This document shows, one piece after another, positions 43,397 through 53,184 of a stretch of DNA of 64,000 nt (the stretch's first letter is position 1; the number at the start of each line of letters is the position of its first letter). Position numbers and translations under genes: made by a program. The notes under the pieces are model-generated. The model saw only the letters and a program-made list of their open reading frames with translations. It searched no databases and was not told the DNA's origin. This DNA comes from Maribacter_C sp047345145. Its GTDB lineage: Bacteria; Bacteroidota; Bacteroidia; Flavobacteriales; Flavobacteriaceae. Location: the NCBI RefSeq assembly GCF_047345145.1, contig NZ_JBLFER010000001.1, positions 62,001-126,000 on the forward strand, written 5' to 3'.

Positions 43397-44338
43397 TCAC
43401 ATTATTTTTTTTATTCTGTCTTTTAAAGATTGTGGAAACAACCCTAATAGAATTTGTCTACTCAATGTTCTTCTTTCAAATATCGCGTCATATTTCCTGT
43501 CTGGCATAATAAATTCAGGATGTTTCAGTGGAAATTCAATATTTTCAGTTTCTTTATAGCTTTGTTTTCCTTTACCAATAGTATGGGTTGCATCATCACC
43601 CCAGCCAATATTGGAGATTAAATTATGCTTAGGGAAAATACATAGCTGGTTTTGACCCGATAAGGAAAAATACCATTGGTAATCCCAAGCATCGGCAAGT
43701 TTGTTTTCAACCTTATAGATGGCATTTTTCCAATGACTATGACTTATTCTACTATAGCTAATATTCTTAATAATAGCCATCTTATTTGATTCTAACCATG
43801 TCATATCATGATCCATAAATTGCCAAGATCTTTTCCAAGTAGCCCACCCCCAAGAGGTGAAGGATTTAGAAAATAAGTAAGAATCCTTTAAATTATAATA
43901 ATTAGTAAGATGATTAGCGCCACTAATCATGCCTATTCTATCATCATCAGCATACCTTTTTAAAAGCTCTTCACAATATTGAAAAAAGCTAGGCACTGGC
44001 AAGCAATCATCTTCTAGGATAATTCCGTATTCTTCATTCTCAAAAAACCAATCAATTGCTAGTTTTACATTTTTACCACAACCCATGTTCTCTTCACGGA
44101 ATAGCGTTTGTACCTTACAATCCCAATCTATGTTTGACAGTAAATACTCCCTAGTTTTTTCAACTTTAGAAAAATCCTCTTCAACATTAAGTCTAGGCCC
44201 ATCTGAGGCTATATAAAGCCTTTCAGGTTTTATACTTCGTATAGCTTCAAAAACTTCTTTCGTAAAATCTGGTCTATTGAAAACGATAAATAAAATCCCA
44301 GTTTTAAAACCATTATGTTCAAACGTGGAGTTTTCCAT
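43397..44338 (-). CDS. GT-A fold glycosyltransferase
   Basis: The protein has 313 residues. FIVFNRPDFTKEVFEAIR near the N-terminus, ENMGCGKNVKLAIDWFF and the metal-binding IILEDDCLPVPSFF mark a nucleotide-diphospho-sugar transferase of the GT-A (GT2-like) fold. A SFTSWGWATWKRSW stretch follows, seen in polysaccharide-linked members of this group. It lies on the strand opposite to its neighbours, between the initiating transferase and the Wza-like gene, so it is transcribed separately. It probably adds a sugar to the repeat unit; donor and acceptor are unknown. Confidence 0.8.
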   Translation of the reverse strand: MENSTFEHNGFKTGILFIVFNRPDFTKEVFEAIRSIKPERLYIASDGPRLNVEEDFSKVEKTREYLLSNIDWDCKVQTLFREENMGCGKNVKLAIDWFFENEEYGIILEDDCLPVPSFFQYCEELLKRYADDDRIGMISGANHLTNYYNLKDSYLFSKSFTSWGWATWKRSWQFMDHDMTWLESNKMAIIKNISYSRISHSHWKNAIYKVENKLADAWDYQWYFSLSGQNQLCIFPKHNLISNIGWGDDATHTIGKGKQSYKETENIEFPLKHPEFIMPDRKYDAIFERRTLSRQILLGLFPQSLKDRIKKIM

Positions 44339-44851
44339 AAATCTATTTTTAACAAAACTATAAATAATTAGTTATATTGTGGATACATGATAAAATAGAC
44401 CAGAAGGCATTTAAATCAGGTGAAGAATGTGTTTCTGAAAAAAAATGAACACAAACTTTGTAGTCTAAATTTACTCATTTTAGACCTAAGCATCCTTACT
44501 AAATATGGGATTAAGTGGTAATTCACCTAGAATTTTCCAGAAAAACAGGAGCCAATTTTTTTGAACAAGAATAGATTGCTCGGTATGGAATATTTAATAC
44601 TCAATGTTTTAATTCAAACAAACCTAGATTTTCTATAGTAGGAAAAAACAATTTATAGAAGAAACCCCACAAAATTTACACATTAGTTTTACAGTGGAAA
44701 TACCGCTTATTAAAACTAGAAGTATTTACTTTTACCATCCGTTTAAAACCTTTTTCTATTCTTTAACGTACTTATGGTAAGGTAAACACAATAAACATTA
44801 AGTTCAACGGTTTTTTTTGCGGTAAAAAATCAAATGAGGTATTTTTATGGA
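44339..44851. other. intergenic region, nothing recognised
   Basis: Between the divergent glycosyltransferase and Wza-like genes there are about 510 AT-rich bases ahead of the promoter at 44852. No gene, hairpin or repeat was recognised. An isolated CAAAACTA at 44353-44360 could be the inverted -7 element for the glycosyltransferase, but no matching -33 element was found. Confidence 0.4.
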
Positions 44852-44880
44852 TTGCATGAGCAAACTTTAGCCTAGTTTTG
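44852..44880 (+). promoter_or_regulatory. flavobacterial promoter of the export genes
   Basis: TTG at 44852-44854 and TAGTTTTG at 44873-44880 are spaced by 18 bases, a close match to TTG-N17-23-TAnnTTTG. The Wza-like gene starts 18 bases later, giving a very short leader. Confidence 0.65.
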
Positions 44881-44897
44881 AACACTAAATAACTAAA

Positions 44898-45722
44898 ATG
44901 AAAACCATGAATTCAAAAAGACGAAGTAGATACTTTTTTAGATTAAAAATTTTTAAAATTTCTTTCGCTGTAATAGCTACTTCTCTTTTCTTAGTTTCTT
45001 GCGGCAACACAAAAAACGCTGTCTATTTCAATAACCCCACTAGTTTAGCTATCAACAATGAAATAGCTGATTTGGAGCCAGTAATTCAATCAAATGATCT
45101 ACTTAGTATCGTTGTGAGTAGTGTGAATGCTGAGGCAGCTGATCTATTCAATTTATCAAGAAATAATTCGGACCAATCGTCATTAAATTCAGGAAATACA
45201 TTTAAAGTTTCCGGTTATTTAGTAGACCAAGATGGTTTTATTAATTTTCCAATATTAGGAAAAATTAAAGCTTCAGGTATATCTAAGAAGACACTTCGTG
45301 ATGAAATTACTTCTAGATTAGTCAGCGAAAAATTACTATTAGATCCTATAGTTGAAATTAGATATTTGAACTATAAAGTTTCGATACTTGGCGAGGTTAA
45401 GAACCCTTCAGTTTTGAACGTGCCAAGTGAAAAAATATCCTTATTGGAAGCTTTGGGTATGGCTGGCGACATTACCATATATGGTAGAAGAGACAATGTT
45501 ACATTGATTCGTGAAGAAAATGGAGTAAGAAGAATACGAAAAATTGACTTGACTTCTAACGAAATTTTTAGCTCACGATATTATTATTTGCAGTCAAATG
45601 ATATAGTTTATGTTCAACCCAATAAAGCTAAAGTTGCTAGTTCCACTGGAACGAAAGAATGGATTCCTGTAGTTTTAAGTGCAATTTCGTTAGCCATAAT
45701 CATAGCGATAAACGTAAAATAA
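44898..45722 (+). CDS. Wza-like polysaccharide export lipoprotein
   Basis: The 274-residue lipoprotein has the signal VIATSLFLVSCGN. A polysaccharide-export (Poly_export) domain (QSNDLLSIVVSSVNAEAADL, VDQDGFINFPILGKIKASG, residues about 65-165) and a SLBB-like domain (VSILGEVKNPSVLNVPSEK, LLEALGMAGDITIYGRRDNV) follow, and there is a C-terminal membrane helix (PVVLSAISLAIIIAINV). It forms the periplasmic and outer-membrane exit channel together with the Wzc-like protein encoded next. The signal sequence fits a start at ATG 44898 or the third codon after it (MNSKRR). Confidence 0.9.
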   Translation: MKTMNSKRRSRYFFRLKIFKISFAVIATSLFLVSCGNTKNAVYFNNPTSLAINNEIADLEPVIQSNDLLSIVVSSVNAEAADLFNLSRNNSDQSSLNSGNTFKVSGYLVDQDGFINFPILGKIKASGISKKTLRDEITSRLVSEKLLLDPIVEIRYLNYKVSILGEVKNPSVLNVPSEKISLLEALGMAGDITIYGRRDNVTLIREENGVRRIRKIDLTSNEIFSSRYYYLQSNDIVYVQPNKAKVASSTGTKEWIPVVLSAISLAIIIAINVK

Positions 45723-45871
45723 AAACATGACTAGCAACCTTTTTCATTGAGTACAAAATGAATTCATTGATGAAACTGGTACTGTAAAAATCGAAAGACT
45801 ATTCAAATTAGGCGAATATAAATTGATCATTTAAAGCCCGAAATGAAATAACTAATTCAAGATACTATTTG

Positions 45872-48283
45872 ATGTCAAGCGAAAACACTAATAATAAAGA
45901 TAATTTGTTCAGCCTTTTAGCGGACAAGTATATTCCTTTCTGGCCTTTGTTTTTAGGCCTTTTCTTGTTGGGACTGCTTGCCGCTTGGACGTTTTTGTTT
46001 TTCTCAACCCCTACCTATGAGGTCTCTGCTGCTTTAATAGTAAATGATGAGAAAAAAGGTGTAGACGATTCTAAAATAATTGAATCAATCGATGTTTTTA
46101 CTTCTAAAAAAATTGTCGAGAACGAAGTCGAGGTACTCCACTCTAAAGAGTTAATAAACGAAGTCGTTAACGAATTGAATTTGTACTCCCAAGTATATGA
46201 AAACGGACTGTTTAAAGATAATGCCGTATATGATACTTCTCCAATTCACGTAAGACTAAAAGACCCAAAAGACACTAGGTATTATCAAAATGCTATTAAA
46301 AAGAGTTTTACTTTTGATGGTATAAAGGGCCTAGTGCGAATTGATGGTAAAAGTTACCCTGTTGATGAGTGGGTCAAGAACCCTCTAGGTGGTGATCATA
46401 TCAAATTTATAAGCAACCCCAAGTTCGAAACTTCAACTGATAAAGAAAAATCATATTATTTTACCTTCACGCCGCCGAAATTAGTTTCTAATGGTATCTA
46501 CACTAACCTATATGTGGGTTCTTCAAGCAAACTTTCTACAGTAGTTCGAATAAATTACGAAGACACTAGTACAAAGCGTGGTGAAGATATTGTGACTCAG
46601 CTCATACAATCATACATGCAAAAATCAACCAGTGAGCGAGATACTCTAGCAGCTAATACGCTTGCATTTGTAGATAATCGAATGGAACAGGTTGGTAGTG
46701 AACTAAAAGTAGTAGAGAAGGAGCTAGAATCCTACAAATCTTCAGAAGGCGTTGTTAATATTAGTAAACAAGGAAATCTCTATTTAGATAATGTAGGCAG
46801 TTACGACAGAAGGATAGGAGATATAGAACTGCAACTTACGGTTTTAAGAAAAGTAGAAAACTATGTGGTTTCAAAGAACAAAAAGGCAGGTATTGTTCCT
46901 TCTACATTAGGTATAAATGATCCCATACTTGCGCAACTTTTAGATAGACTTTACAATGCCGAATTGGAATATGAGGAACTCCGTAAAACTACAGCTGAGA
47001 ATAACCCTATTCTAGTAGCAGTAAGAAATAAAATCAATCAAATACGACCTGGTATTTTAGAAAATGTAAATAGCCAAAAAGCCAATCTTAGAGCCAGTCT
47101 CGGAAATTTAAATTCTTCTAGTGGGAAATATAATTCGGCACTTCAAGTACTACCTGAACAAGAAAGAAGATTGGTTGAAATCACCCGAAAGAAAAAAAGT
47201 ATAACAGAATTGTACGACTATTTAGCACAAAAAAGAGAAGAAACGGCTCTCTCATATGCACCTACCCAAGGTGATGCCAGAGTTATCGAAACGGCTGAGG
47301 CGTCTTTGAGACCAGTTAGTCCTAAAAAAACATTTGTCTTCGCGATTGCTCTTTTCCTCGCACTCGCACTAGGTATATTAATTGTTACGGGCAAAGAACT
47401 ATTTTCCTCAAGAATTTTATTCCGATCTGATTTAGAACGTTATTCCAGACTTCCCATACTAGGAGAACTTGCATTTTTAGATAAGAAGGATGCGGAATTA
47501 TTGGTTGACAATCATAAAGATGTTTTCATATTAGACCAGTTCAGACACCTTTTGTCATCCTTAGGTGTATACCAACGTTCAACAAAAATAAAAACGCTAA
47601 TGATCACCTCAAGCATAGCAGGTGAAGGCAAGAGTTATGTAAGTGCGAATCTTGCGCAAACCATGGCTTTTTCTGGTAAAAAAGTTGTGTTGATCGATAT
47701 GGATTTGAGAAACGCTTCTCTTACCACAATGTTCGACTTGGAAGACCGAGATGGGGTAAGTGATTTTTTATCGAATAAAGCAACTATAAAAACAGTGATT
47801 CATAAGTCGGACTGCGCCAATTTGTACATGATGCCCTGTGGCGAAAAAACTTTTGCATCATCTGAACTTTTGTCGAGCAGAAAACTTGAAGAACTTTTTG
47901 ATACGTTGTATGGTACTTTCGATTACATCGTGATCGATACACCACCAGTAACTATGGTGTCTGATGCTGCCATAATAAGTGATTTTAGTGACAAAACACT
48001 TTTGGTAGTACGACATGATTACACTCCAAAACATATTGGAAAACGCATTGATGAGACCCTAAATAATAAAAATTTAAAAGACAGTAACATTGTATTTAAT
48101 GGAGTAAAACAAAGAGGTATAGCAACCGAGAATTACGGATATGGTCATGGGTATGGGTATGATATTGTAAAACCGCAAAAATCAAATACCCTCCTCAAGG
48201 GAATAACCGATTTCTTCAAATTGGCACCAACCTTAGAGACCTTGAAAAAATTGACGCATATGATTCAACCTACTAAAAAGTAG
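45872..48283 (+). CDS. Wzc-like chain-length regulator and tyrosine autokinase
   Basis: The protein has 803 residues. A first membrane segment (about 22-45) is followed by the Wzz domain and coiled coils to about residue 480, a second membrane segment (FVFAIALFLALALGILIV) and a BY-kinase domain: Walker A SSIAGEGKSYVSANLA with K587, Walker A' VVLIDMDLRNASL and Walker B YIVIDTPPVTMVSDAA. The tail has the tyrosine cluster YGYGHGYGYD, the usual autophosphorylation site. It controls polymer length and export with the Wza-like protein. ATG 45872 is chosen over the TTG one codon earlier. About 150 bases separate it from the Wza-like gene. Confidence 0.93.
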   Translation: MSSENTNNKDNLFSLLADKYIPFWPLFLGLFLLGLLAAWTFLFFSTPTYEVSAALIVNDEKKGVDDSKIIESIDVFTSKKIVENEVEVLHSKELINEVVNELNLYSQVYENGLFKDNAVYDTSPIHVRLKDPKDTRYYQNAIKKSFTFDGIKGLVRIDGKSYPVDEWVKNPLGGDHIKFISNPKFETSTDKEKSYYFTFTPPKLVSNGIYTNLYVGSSSKLSTVVRINYEDTSTKRGEDIVTQLIQSYMQKSTSERDTLAANTLAFVDNRMEQVGSELKVVEKELESYKSSEGVVNISKQGNLYLDNVGSYDRRIGDIELQLTVLRKVENYVVSKNKKAGIVPSTLGINDPILAQLLDRLYNAELEYEELRKTTAENNPILVAVRNKINQIRPGILENVNSQKANLRASLGNLNSSSGKYNSALQVLPEQERRLVEITRKKKSITELYDYLAQKREETALSYAPTQGDARVIETAEASLRPVSPKKTFVFAIALFLALALGILIVTGKELFSSRILFRSDLERYSRLPILGELAFLDKKDAELLVDNHKDVFILDQFRHLLSSLGVYQRSTKIKTLMITSSIAGEGKSYVSANLAQTMAFSGKKVVLIDMDLRNASLTTMFDLEDRDGVSDFLSNKATIKTVIHKSDCANLYMMPCGEKTFASSELLSSRKLEELFDTLYGTFDYIVIDTPPVTMVSDAAIISDFSDKTLLVVRHDYTPKHIGKRIDETLNNKNLKDSNIVFNGVKQRGIATENYGYGHGYGYDIVKPQKSNTLLKGITDFFKLAPTLETLKKLTHMIQPTKK

Positions 48284-48302
48284 TTGTTATAATACAAGTT
48301 TT

Positions 48303-49586
48303 ATGCTTCAATATATCCTCGCTTTACTAACCATACTTACTTTCGGTTATTTTCTTTTTAGAAAACCAACTTTAGAAACATATGTTGTATTCATAGCCTT
48401 CGCATTACCCTTTATTGATACTAAGATACTACCCTTGGCCTACGGCCTAGTGAAAGTTTTTGATGTGATAACCGTCGTTTCACTGGTGTTTTTTTTTAAA
48501 GACTTTATCAGTTTTAGGGCATCCCAAAAGGGAAAAATTTATCTGGTTTTAGTGGTGCTATTTTGGGTATGCTTGGTACTAAGTAAAATGAATTCAGCAT
48601 ATCCTTTGAATAATCTTCATTTCATATACCAACCCTTCACTATTTTTATTTTTGCACGATTTCTTCTTATTTATTTGGAGGAAGAACCAGAGGCCTTCTA
48701 TAAATTTATTTCGGCTTTTCAATTAAGTGTAATTGTTTTGGCAGGAATTGTATTTCTGCAACTGTTAGTAGGTCCTTTCTCTTACTCAGCAGATATAAGC
48801 GGTAATATTGTTAATGAAGATACGGGTCTTATTCGCTATCCTGGCCTTTTTCAAGATTCACAAATCTGTGGACAATTTTTGGCTATGGGAAGTTTTAGCT
48901 TACTCTATTTTAAACCTGATATCGAGCTTAAAAAGAAGAGACTCTATCTGTTATTTTTCGCCTTTATAACTATTGCCATTATTTTGGCAGCAAGTCGTTC
49001 TGCCTTGGGAGGATTTGGTATTGGCGTCATTCTACTTTTGTTGTTTCAGAATACTAGAACTAAGCTAATTGTAGGTTCATTAGGTATTGCACTTGGGCTT
49101 CTTGTATTTATTATACAACCGAAAGAAGGTGTTTTTAGTAGAACGGATTCCATTTCTGAAGATTATTTATTTCGCAAATCCATTTGGGAAGAGACCGGTG
49201 AAATAATTGATCAATACCCTTTACTGGGTATAGGTTTTGGCAATTTTCAGAAATACATCAAAATATATAAGCAAGATTTGTACCTGGAAAAATCTGGCGG
49301 AGAGTTCTATTATTTCAACCAACCTGAAAATGGGTATTTGAAAATTCTAGTCGAGCAAGGTTATCTCGGATTTTCCATTTTTCTGACTCTAATGGTGGTT
49401 CCAATATTGAAAGGTATTTTGAATGCCAAAGTAAAAAAAGAAATCATGTACTCCATAGCGGCAGTTTTGGCTTGGGCGGTGGCATTCAATACTAACTATT
49501 CACTTTTAGATTACCGAATTTTATTGGCAGTGGCCACATTTGTATGCTTAACAATATTTAATAATCAACCGAAAACAGCTGTATAG
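48303..49586 (+). CDS. O-antigen ligase/polymerase family protein (Wzy-like)
   Basis: The 427-residue integral membrane protein has about ten to twelve hydrophobic segments and a large periplasmic loop in the C-terminal half (about residues 275-345), where YPLLGIGFGNFQKYI matches the conserved part of the Wzy/WaaL family and NQPENGYLKILVEQGYLG follows it. An Arg in the AASRSALGGFGIG segment also fits. It probably joins lipid-linked repeat units in the periplasm. It begins 19 bases after the Wzc-like gene, in one operon with it. Polymerase is more likely than ligase because of the Wza/Wzc context. Confidence 0.82.
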   Translation: MLQYILALLTILTFGYFLFRKPTLETYVVFIAFALPFIDTKILPLAYGLVKVFDVITVVSLVFFFKDFISFRASQKGKIYLVLVVLFWVCLVLSKMNSAYPLNNLHFIYQPFTIFIFARFLLIYLEEEPEAFYKFISAFQLSVIVLAGIVFLQLLVGPFSYSADISGNIVNEDTGLIRYPGLFQDSQICGQFLAMGSFSLLYFKPDIELKKKRLYLLFFAFITIAIILAASRSALGGFGIGVILLLLFQNTRTKLIVGSLGIALGLLVFIIQPKEGVFSRTDSISEDYLFRKSIWEETGEIIDQYPLLGIGFGNFQKYIKIYKQDLYLEKSGGEFYYFNQPENGYLKILVEQGYLGFSIFLTLMVVPILKGILNAKVKKEIMYSIAAVLAWAVAFNTNYSLLDYRILLAVATFVCLTIFNNQPKTAV

Positions 49587-49599
49587 CTAACATCATTTT

Positions 49600-50694
49600 A
49601 TGAAAGAGAAAATATTATTCGGAATGTCGCCTGCAACTCACCTGATTTTGGGCCTTGATGAACTGGCGGGTTTAGAAGAATTGGGTTATTCGTGCTCCCA
49701 GGTAACGTACTCTCGAGATAAATTGAATATTAGTACCATAAATAGAATGTATGGTGTTATACTAAACGCGTTTAAAGTTTTGGTTCAACTTTATAAAAAA
49801 AAGCCGGACATTCTATACCTAAATTCACGAATAAATGTTAATGGTAGCTTACGCGATTCCTTTTCCATATTTTTATTTCGCTACTTATATTTTCGTCCTT
49901 TGAAAATAATAATTAAATCGCATGGTTCAGATTTGAGTGTTTTTGAACGAAAATCTTTTATTTTCTCAAAACTTGTTATTCCCATTATTTGTTCAAAAGT
50001 TGATGCATGGCTGTTTTTGTCACAAGAAGAAGTTGCCACCTTCAACACCTATAAACCTGAATTAAAAAACAAGGCTTTTGTCACTTATAATATAATAGAC
50101 CCCAAGCGCTCTGTGTATTCAGAAAGTTTTCAGCAAAAACACAATTTACCTAAAAATAAATTCAAATTTTTGTACGTGGGTCGCATGATTTATGAGAAAG
50201 GTGTTTTTGCTATTTTAGAGGCTATCGCAAAATTTCAAGAAAGAGAAAACTGTCTTTTTCTTATGGTAGGTGGCAATGATGAAGAACTTGAGAACGTGAA
50301 ATTGAAAGTTGACAAATTGGGTATTTCAGACAACGTTCGATTTACCGGTTATATTAAAGAAGAAGAATGTGACCATTTTTATTCAAATATGGATGCTCTC
50401 GTTTTTCCATCACATGATGAAGGCTTTTCCATGACTTTATTCAAAGCTGTAGCAGCTGGTTTACCTGTAATTACTACTCAAATTAGAGCCGCAAAAGATC
50501 AACTCACAGCTCCAGACAATTGCTTATGGGTAGATGGTAAGTCGGGTGATTCTGTGGTATCTGCTTTGAGAGAACTATATAAAGATGAAATTCTTAGAAA
50601 TTCAATGAGATCTAACAACATAAAGCTTGCAGAAAAGTTTGGCAGAGCTAAGGTATGCGAAAATATACATGCAATATTTCAAAAACTATCTTAG
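49600..50694 (+). CDS. GT-B glycosyltransferase (GT4-like)
   Basis: The protein has 364 residues in two Rossmann-like halves. The N-terminal half reads MSPATHLILGLDELAGLEEL and KIIIKSHGSDLSVF. The C-terminal half has FLYVGRMIYEKGVFAILEAI, NVRFTGYIKEEECDHFYSNM and the donor-binding FPSHDEGFSMTLFKAVAAGL, the E-x7-E type element of family GT4. It acts at the cytoplasmic face, adding one sugar to the lipid-linked repeat. It starts 13 bases after the polymerase gene and belongs to the same transcript. The sugar is not predictable. Confidence 0.87.
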   Translation: MKEKILFGMSPATHLILGLDELAGLEELGYSCSQVTYSRDKLNISTINRMYGVILNAFKVLVQLYKKKPDILYLNSRINVNGSLRDSFSIFLFRYLYFRPLKIIIKSHGSDLSVFERKSFIFSKLVIPIICSKVDAWLFLSQEEVATFNTYKPELKNKAFVTYNIIDPKRSVYSESFQQKHNLPKNKFKFLYVGRMIYEKGVFAILEAIAKFQERENCLFLMVGGNDEELENVKLKVDKLGISDNVRFTGYIKEEECDHFYSNMDALVFPSHDEGFSMTLFKAVAAGLPVITTQIRAAKDQLTAPDNCLWVDGKSGDSVVSALRELYKDEILRNSMRSNNIKLAEKFGRAKVCENIHAIFQKLS

Positions 50695-50728
50695 CATTAA
50701 AAAAATCAACAAATTTGTATGCTAAGAT

Positions 50729-52150
50729 ATGCTGTTTAATTCCTTCAATTTTTTACTTTTTTTTCCAACGGTATGTCTGTTATATTATATAATTAATAAG
50801 AGGTATAGATGGCTTCTTCTTCTAGTTGCTAGTTATTATTTCTATATGAATTGGCAGCCAATTTATGCCATTTTAATTTTCTTTTCGACAATAGTGACTT
50901 ACCTATGCGCCTTTCAGGTTGAAAAGACGGAAAAAAAGTCTAGGAAGAAATTTTTTTTGGTCGCAAGTTTATTAATCAACTTATCAATTTTATTTCTTTT
51001 CAAATACTATAATTTTTTCAATACTTCCGTGTTTGGGCTTTTACAAGATTTTGGTTTAAGAATGGAGTTGCCGAGGTTTGACTATTTATTACCTGTTGGC
51101 ATTTCTTTTTATACCTTTCAAGCCATAGGATACACCATAGACGTTTACCGAGGTGAAATTAAACATGAAAAACATTTTGGGGTGTACGCCTTGTTTGTTT
51201 CTTTTTTCCCCCAATTGGTTGCAGGTCCAATTGAAAGAGCCAAAAATCTATTGCCCCAATTTAAGACCTTTAAAAAATTTGACTACGAAAAGGCAGTAAT
51301 GGGCATCAAATTAATGGTATGGGGGTTCTTTATGAAACTTGTAGTAGCTGACCGACTAGCTATATATGTCAACTCAGTCTACGGCAATGTAGACCACCAC
51401 AGTTCAATTACGCTATTGACTGCAACTGTCTTTTTTGCAATACAGATTTATTGTGATTTTGCAGGTTATAGCAATATAGCTATAGGATGTGCTAAGATTA
51501 TGGGTTTTGATTTAATGACCAATTTTAGAAGGCCTTATTTTGCCCAATCATGTGCAGAATTTTGGCAAAGGTGGCACATTTCATTATCTACATGGTTCAG
51601 AGATTACATCTACATTCCACTTGGTGGTAATCGGGTTAGTAAAAAAAGAAATTATGTCAATTTAATGGTAACCTTTTTGATAAGTGGACTTTGGCATGGT
51701 GCAAATTGGACGTACATAATTTGGGGTGGGCTAAATGGTCTTTATCAGATCACTTTTAAAATTTTGAGATTTAGTCCCAGTAAAAAGAGAATCAAACAAA
51801 GATCTTCCATTACTTACTTTTTCAATATTTTTTTGACCTTCGTATTGATTTGTTTTTCATGGATTTTTTTTAGAGCTGATAGTTTTTATCAAGCTTTAGA
51901 AATATTAAAAAGAATTGGAAATGAACACGGACCTATTTTTAGAGGAGATAATAGCTCTTTTGTGTATGGCGTTTTTGGTATTGTAGTATTGTTTTTAAAA
52001 GATGGTTTTGATGAATTTTTTCCTTCAAAAAAGTTGTTTTTTAGTAGTTCGCATCAAATAGTTAGAACGGTATCATATGCCGTTGTTGTTATATTGATTA
52101 TGTTAATTGGTGTTTTTGATGGGGGGCAGTTCATTTATTTTCAATTTTAA
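50729..52150 (+). CDS. MBOAT O-acyltransferase (AlgI-like)
   Basis: The protein has 473 residues with about ten membrane segments and the MBOAT signature: LLPVGISFYTFQAIGYTIDV, FFPQLVAGPIERAKNLLPQF, CAEFWQRWHISLSTWFRDYI and ISGLWHGANWTYIIWG, with the catalytic His in WHG. It moves an acyl (probably acetyl) group across the inner membrane for polymer modification, as AlgI does for alginate. The SGNH-like protein encoded next would be its periplasmic partner, as AlgJ/AlgX are. The start at ATG 50729 gives LFNSFNFLLFFPTVCLLYY, typical of the family. Confidence 0.92.
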   Translation: MLFNSFNFLLFFPTVCLLYYIINKRYRWLLLLVASYYFYMNWQPIYAILIFFSTIVTYLCAFQVEKTEKKSRKKFFLVASLLINLSILFLFKYYNFFNTSVFGLLQDFGLRMELPRFDYLLPVGISFYTFQAIGYTIDVYRGEIKHEKHFGVYALFVSFFPQLVAGPIERAKNLLPQFKTFKKFDYEKAVMGIKLMVWGFFMKLVVADRLAIYVNSVYGNVDHHSSITLLTATVFFAIQIYCDFAGYSNIAIGCAKIMGFDLMTNFRRPYFAQSCAEFWQRWHISLSTWFRDYIYIPLGGNRVSKKRNYVNLMVTFLISGLWHGANWTYIIWGGLNGLYQITFKILRFSPSKKRIKQRSSITYFFNIFLTFVLICFSWIFFRADSFYQALEILKRIGNEHGPIFRGDNSSFVYGVFGIVVLFLKDGFDEFFPSKKLFFSSSHQIVRTVSYAVVVILIMLIGVFDGGQFIYFQF

Positions 52151-52154
52151 TAAA

Positions 52155-53072
52155 ATGAAAAAAATTATATTACGTCTGATTTTGGGTTTAGTCATCATTA
52201 CATTATTGGACTTTGTAATAGGCAGTACATTAAAACATTTTTACTTTAAACAAGATTCAGGATTCCAATATCGCACAACGCATTCTTTGAATTATGCAGA
52301 AGATAAAATAATGATTTTTGGATCTTCGAGAGCTAACCACCATTATGATCCTAAGGTTTTTGAATCTAAATTGAAGATGAGTAGTTATAATACCGGACGG
52401 GATGGAACTTATTTTTTTTATCAAACGGCTCTTTTAAAAACAATCCTAAAAAGACATCAACCGAAAGTAATAGTTTATGATTTCTTCGGAAGTTTTGAGT
52501 ATTCCCAAAGCGACTATGATAGATTAGCTTCTTTATTACCCTATTACGAAGAACATGAAGAAATTCAGGAAGTTTTAGAACTTAAAGGACCATTTGAAAA
52601 ATTCAAAACCTTTTCAAAAATCTACCCGTACAATTCTTTGTTATTCAATATAATTATGGGCAACATGGAATTTAACAAAGAAAAAAATAGTGATTTTCAG
52701 GGCTATGTTCCCTTATCTGAGGTTTGGAATAATCCAATACAGCCATTAAAAATTGCGAATGCTTATAAATTTGATTCTAACAAGCTAAAGGCTTTTCAAG
52801 AATTCATAGCGCTATGCAAAAGAAATGAGATTAAACTGTTTGTAGTCGTTTCTCCTGTGTTTTATGAATATGAATCTGATGTTTCAATAACTACATGCCA
52901 AAAAATATGTTTAGAACAGAATATCCCATTCTATGATTTCACTAAGAATGATGAATTTTTGAAAAAACCAGAGTGGTATGCTGATGTTTTACATTTAAAT
53001 CAAAATGGGGCAAAAGAGTTTTCGGGTATATTGGCAGATTCATTAAAAGCGAATGTAGCTTATTTAAAATGA
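52155..53072 (+). CDS. membrane-anchored SGNH-like protein, partner of the O-acyltransferase
   Basis: The protein has 305 residues. A short N-terminal membrane segment (MKKIILRLILGLVIITLLDF) precedes a periplasmic domain with MIFGSSRANHHYDP (GSS in place of GDS), NTGRDGTYFFYQTALL and a C-terminal ADVLHLNQNGAKEF with the D-x2-H pair of SGNH esterases. Such proteins accept or transfer acetyl groups together with MBOAT proteins. A longer frame from 52107 overlaps the previous gene, but ATG 52155, four bases after that gene's stop, gives the proper signal anchor and is chosen. Confidence 0.8.
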   Translation: MKKIILRLILGLVIITLLDFVIGSTLKHFYFKQDSGFQYRTTHSLNYAEDKIMIFGSSRANHHYDPKVFESKLKMSSYNTGRDGTYFFYQTALLKTILKRHQPKVIVYDFFGSFEYSQSDYDRLASLLPYYEEHEEIQEVLELKGPFEKFKTFSKIYPYNSLLFNIIMGNMEFNKEKNSDFQGYVPLSEVWNNPIQPLKIANAYKFDSNKLKAFQEFIALCKRNEIKLFVVVSPVFYEYESDVSITTCQKICLEQNIPFYDFTKNDEFLKKPEWYADVLHLNQNGAKEFSGILADSLKANVAYLK

Positions 53073-53184
53073 TAAAAGTCATATGAGTATTCAGTTTGAA
53101 GGCCTGAAGATGCAATTTGAAAATGATTCAATAAGACTCTTTGAATTTATTTTGATGGCGCTTATTTTGCAACAGTAAACTGAA

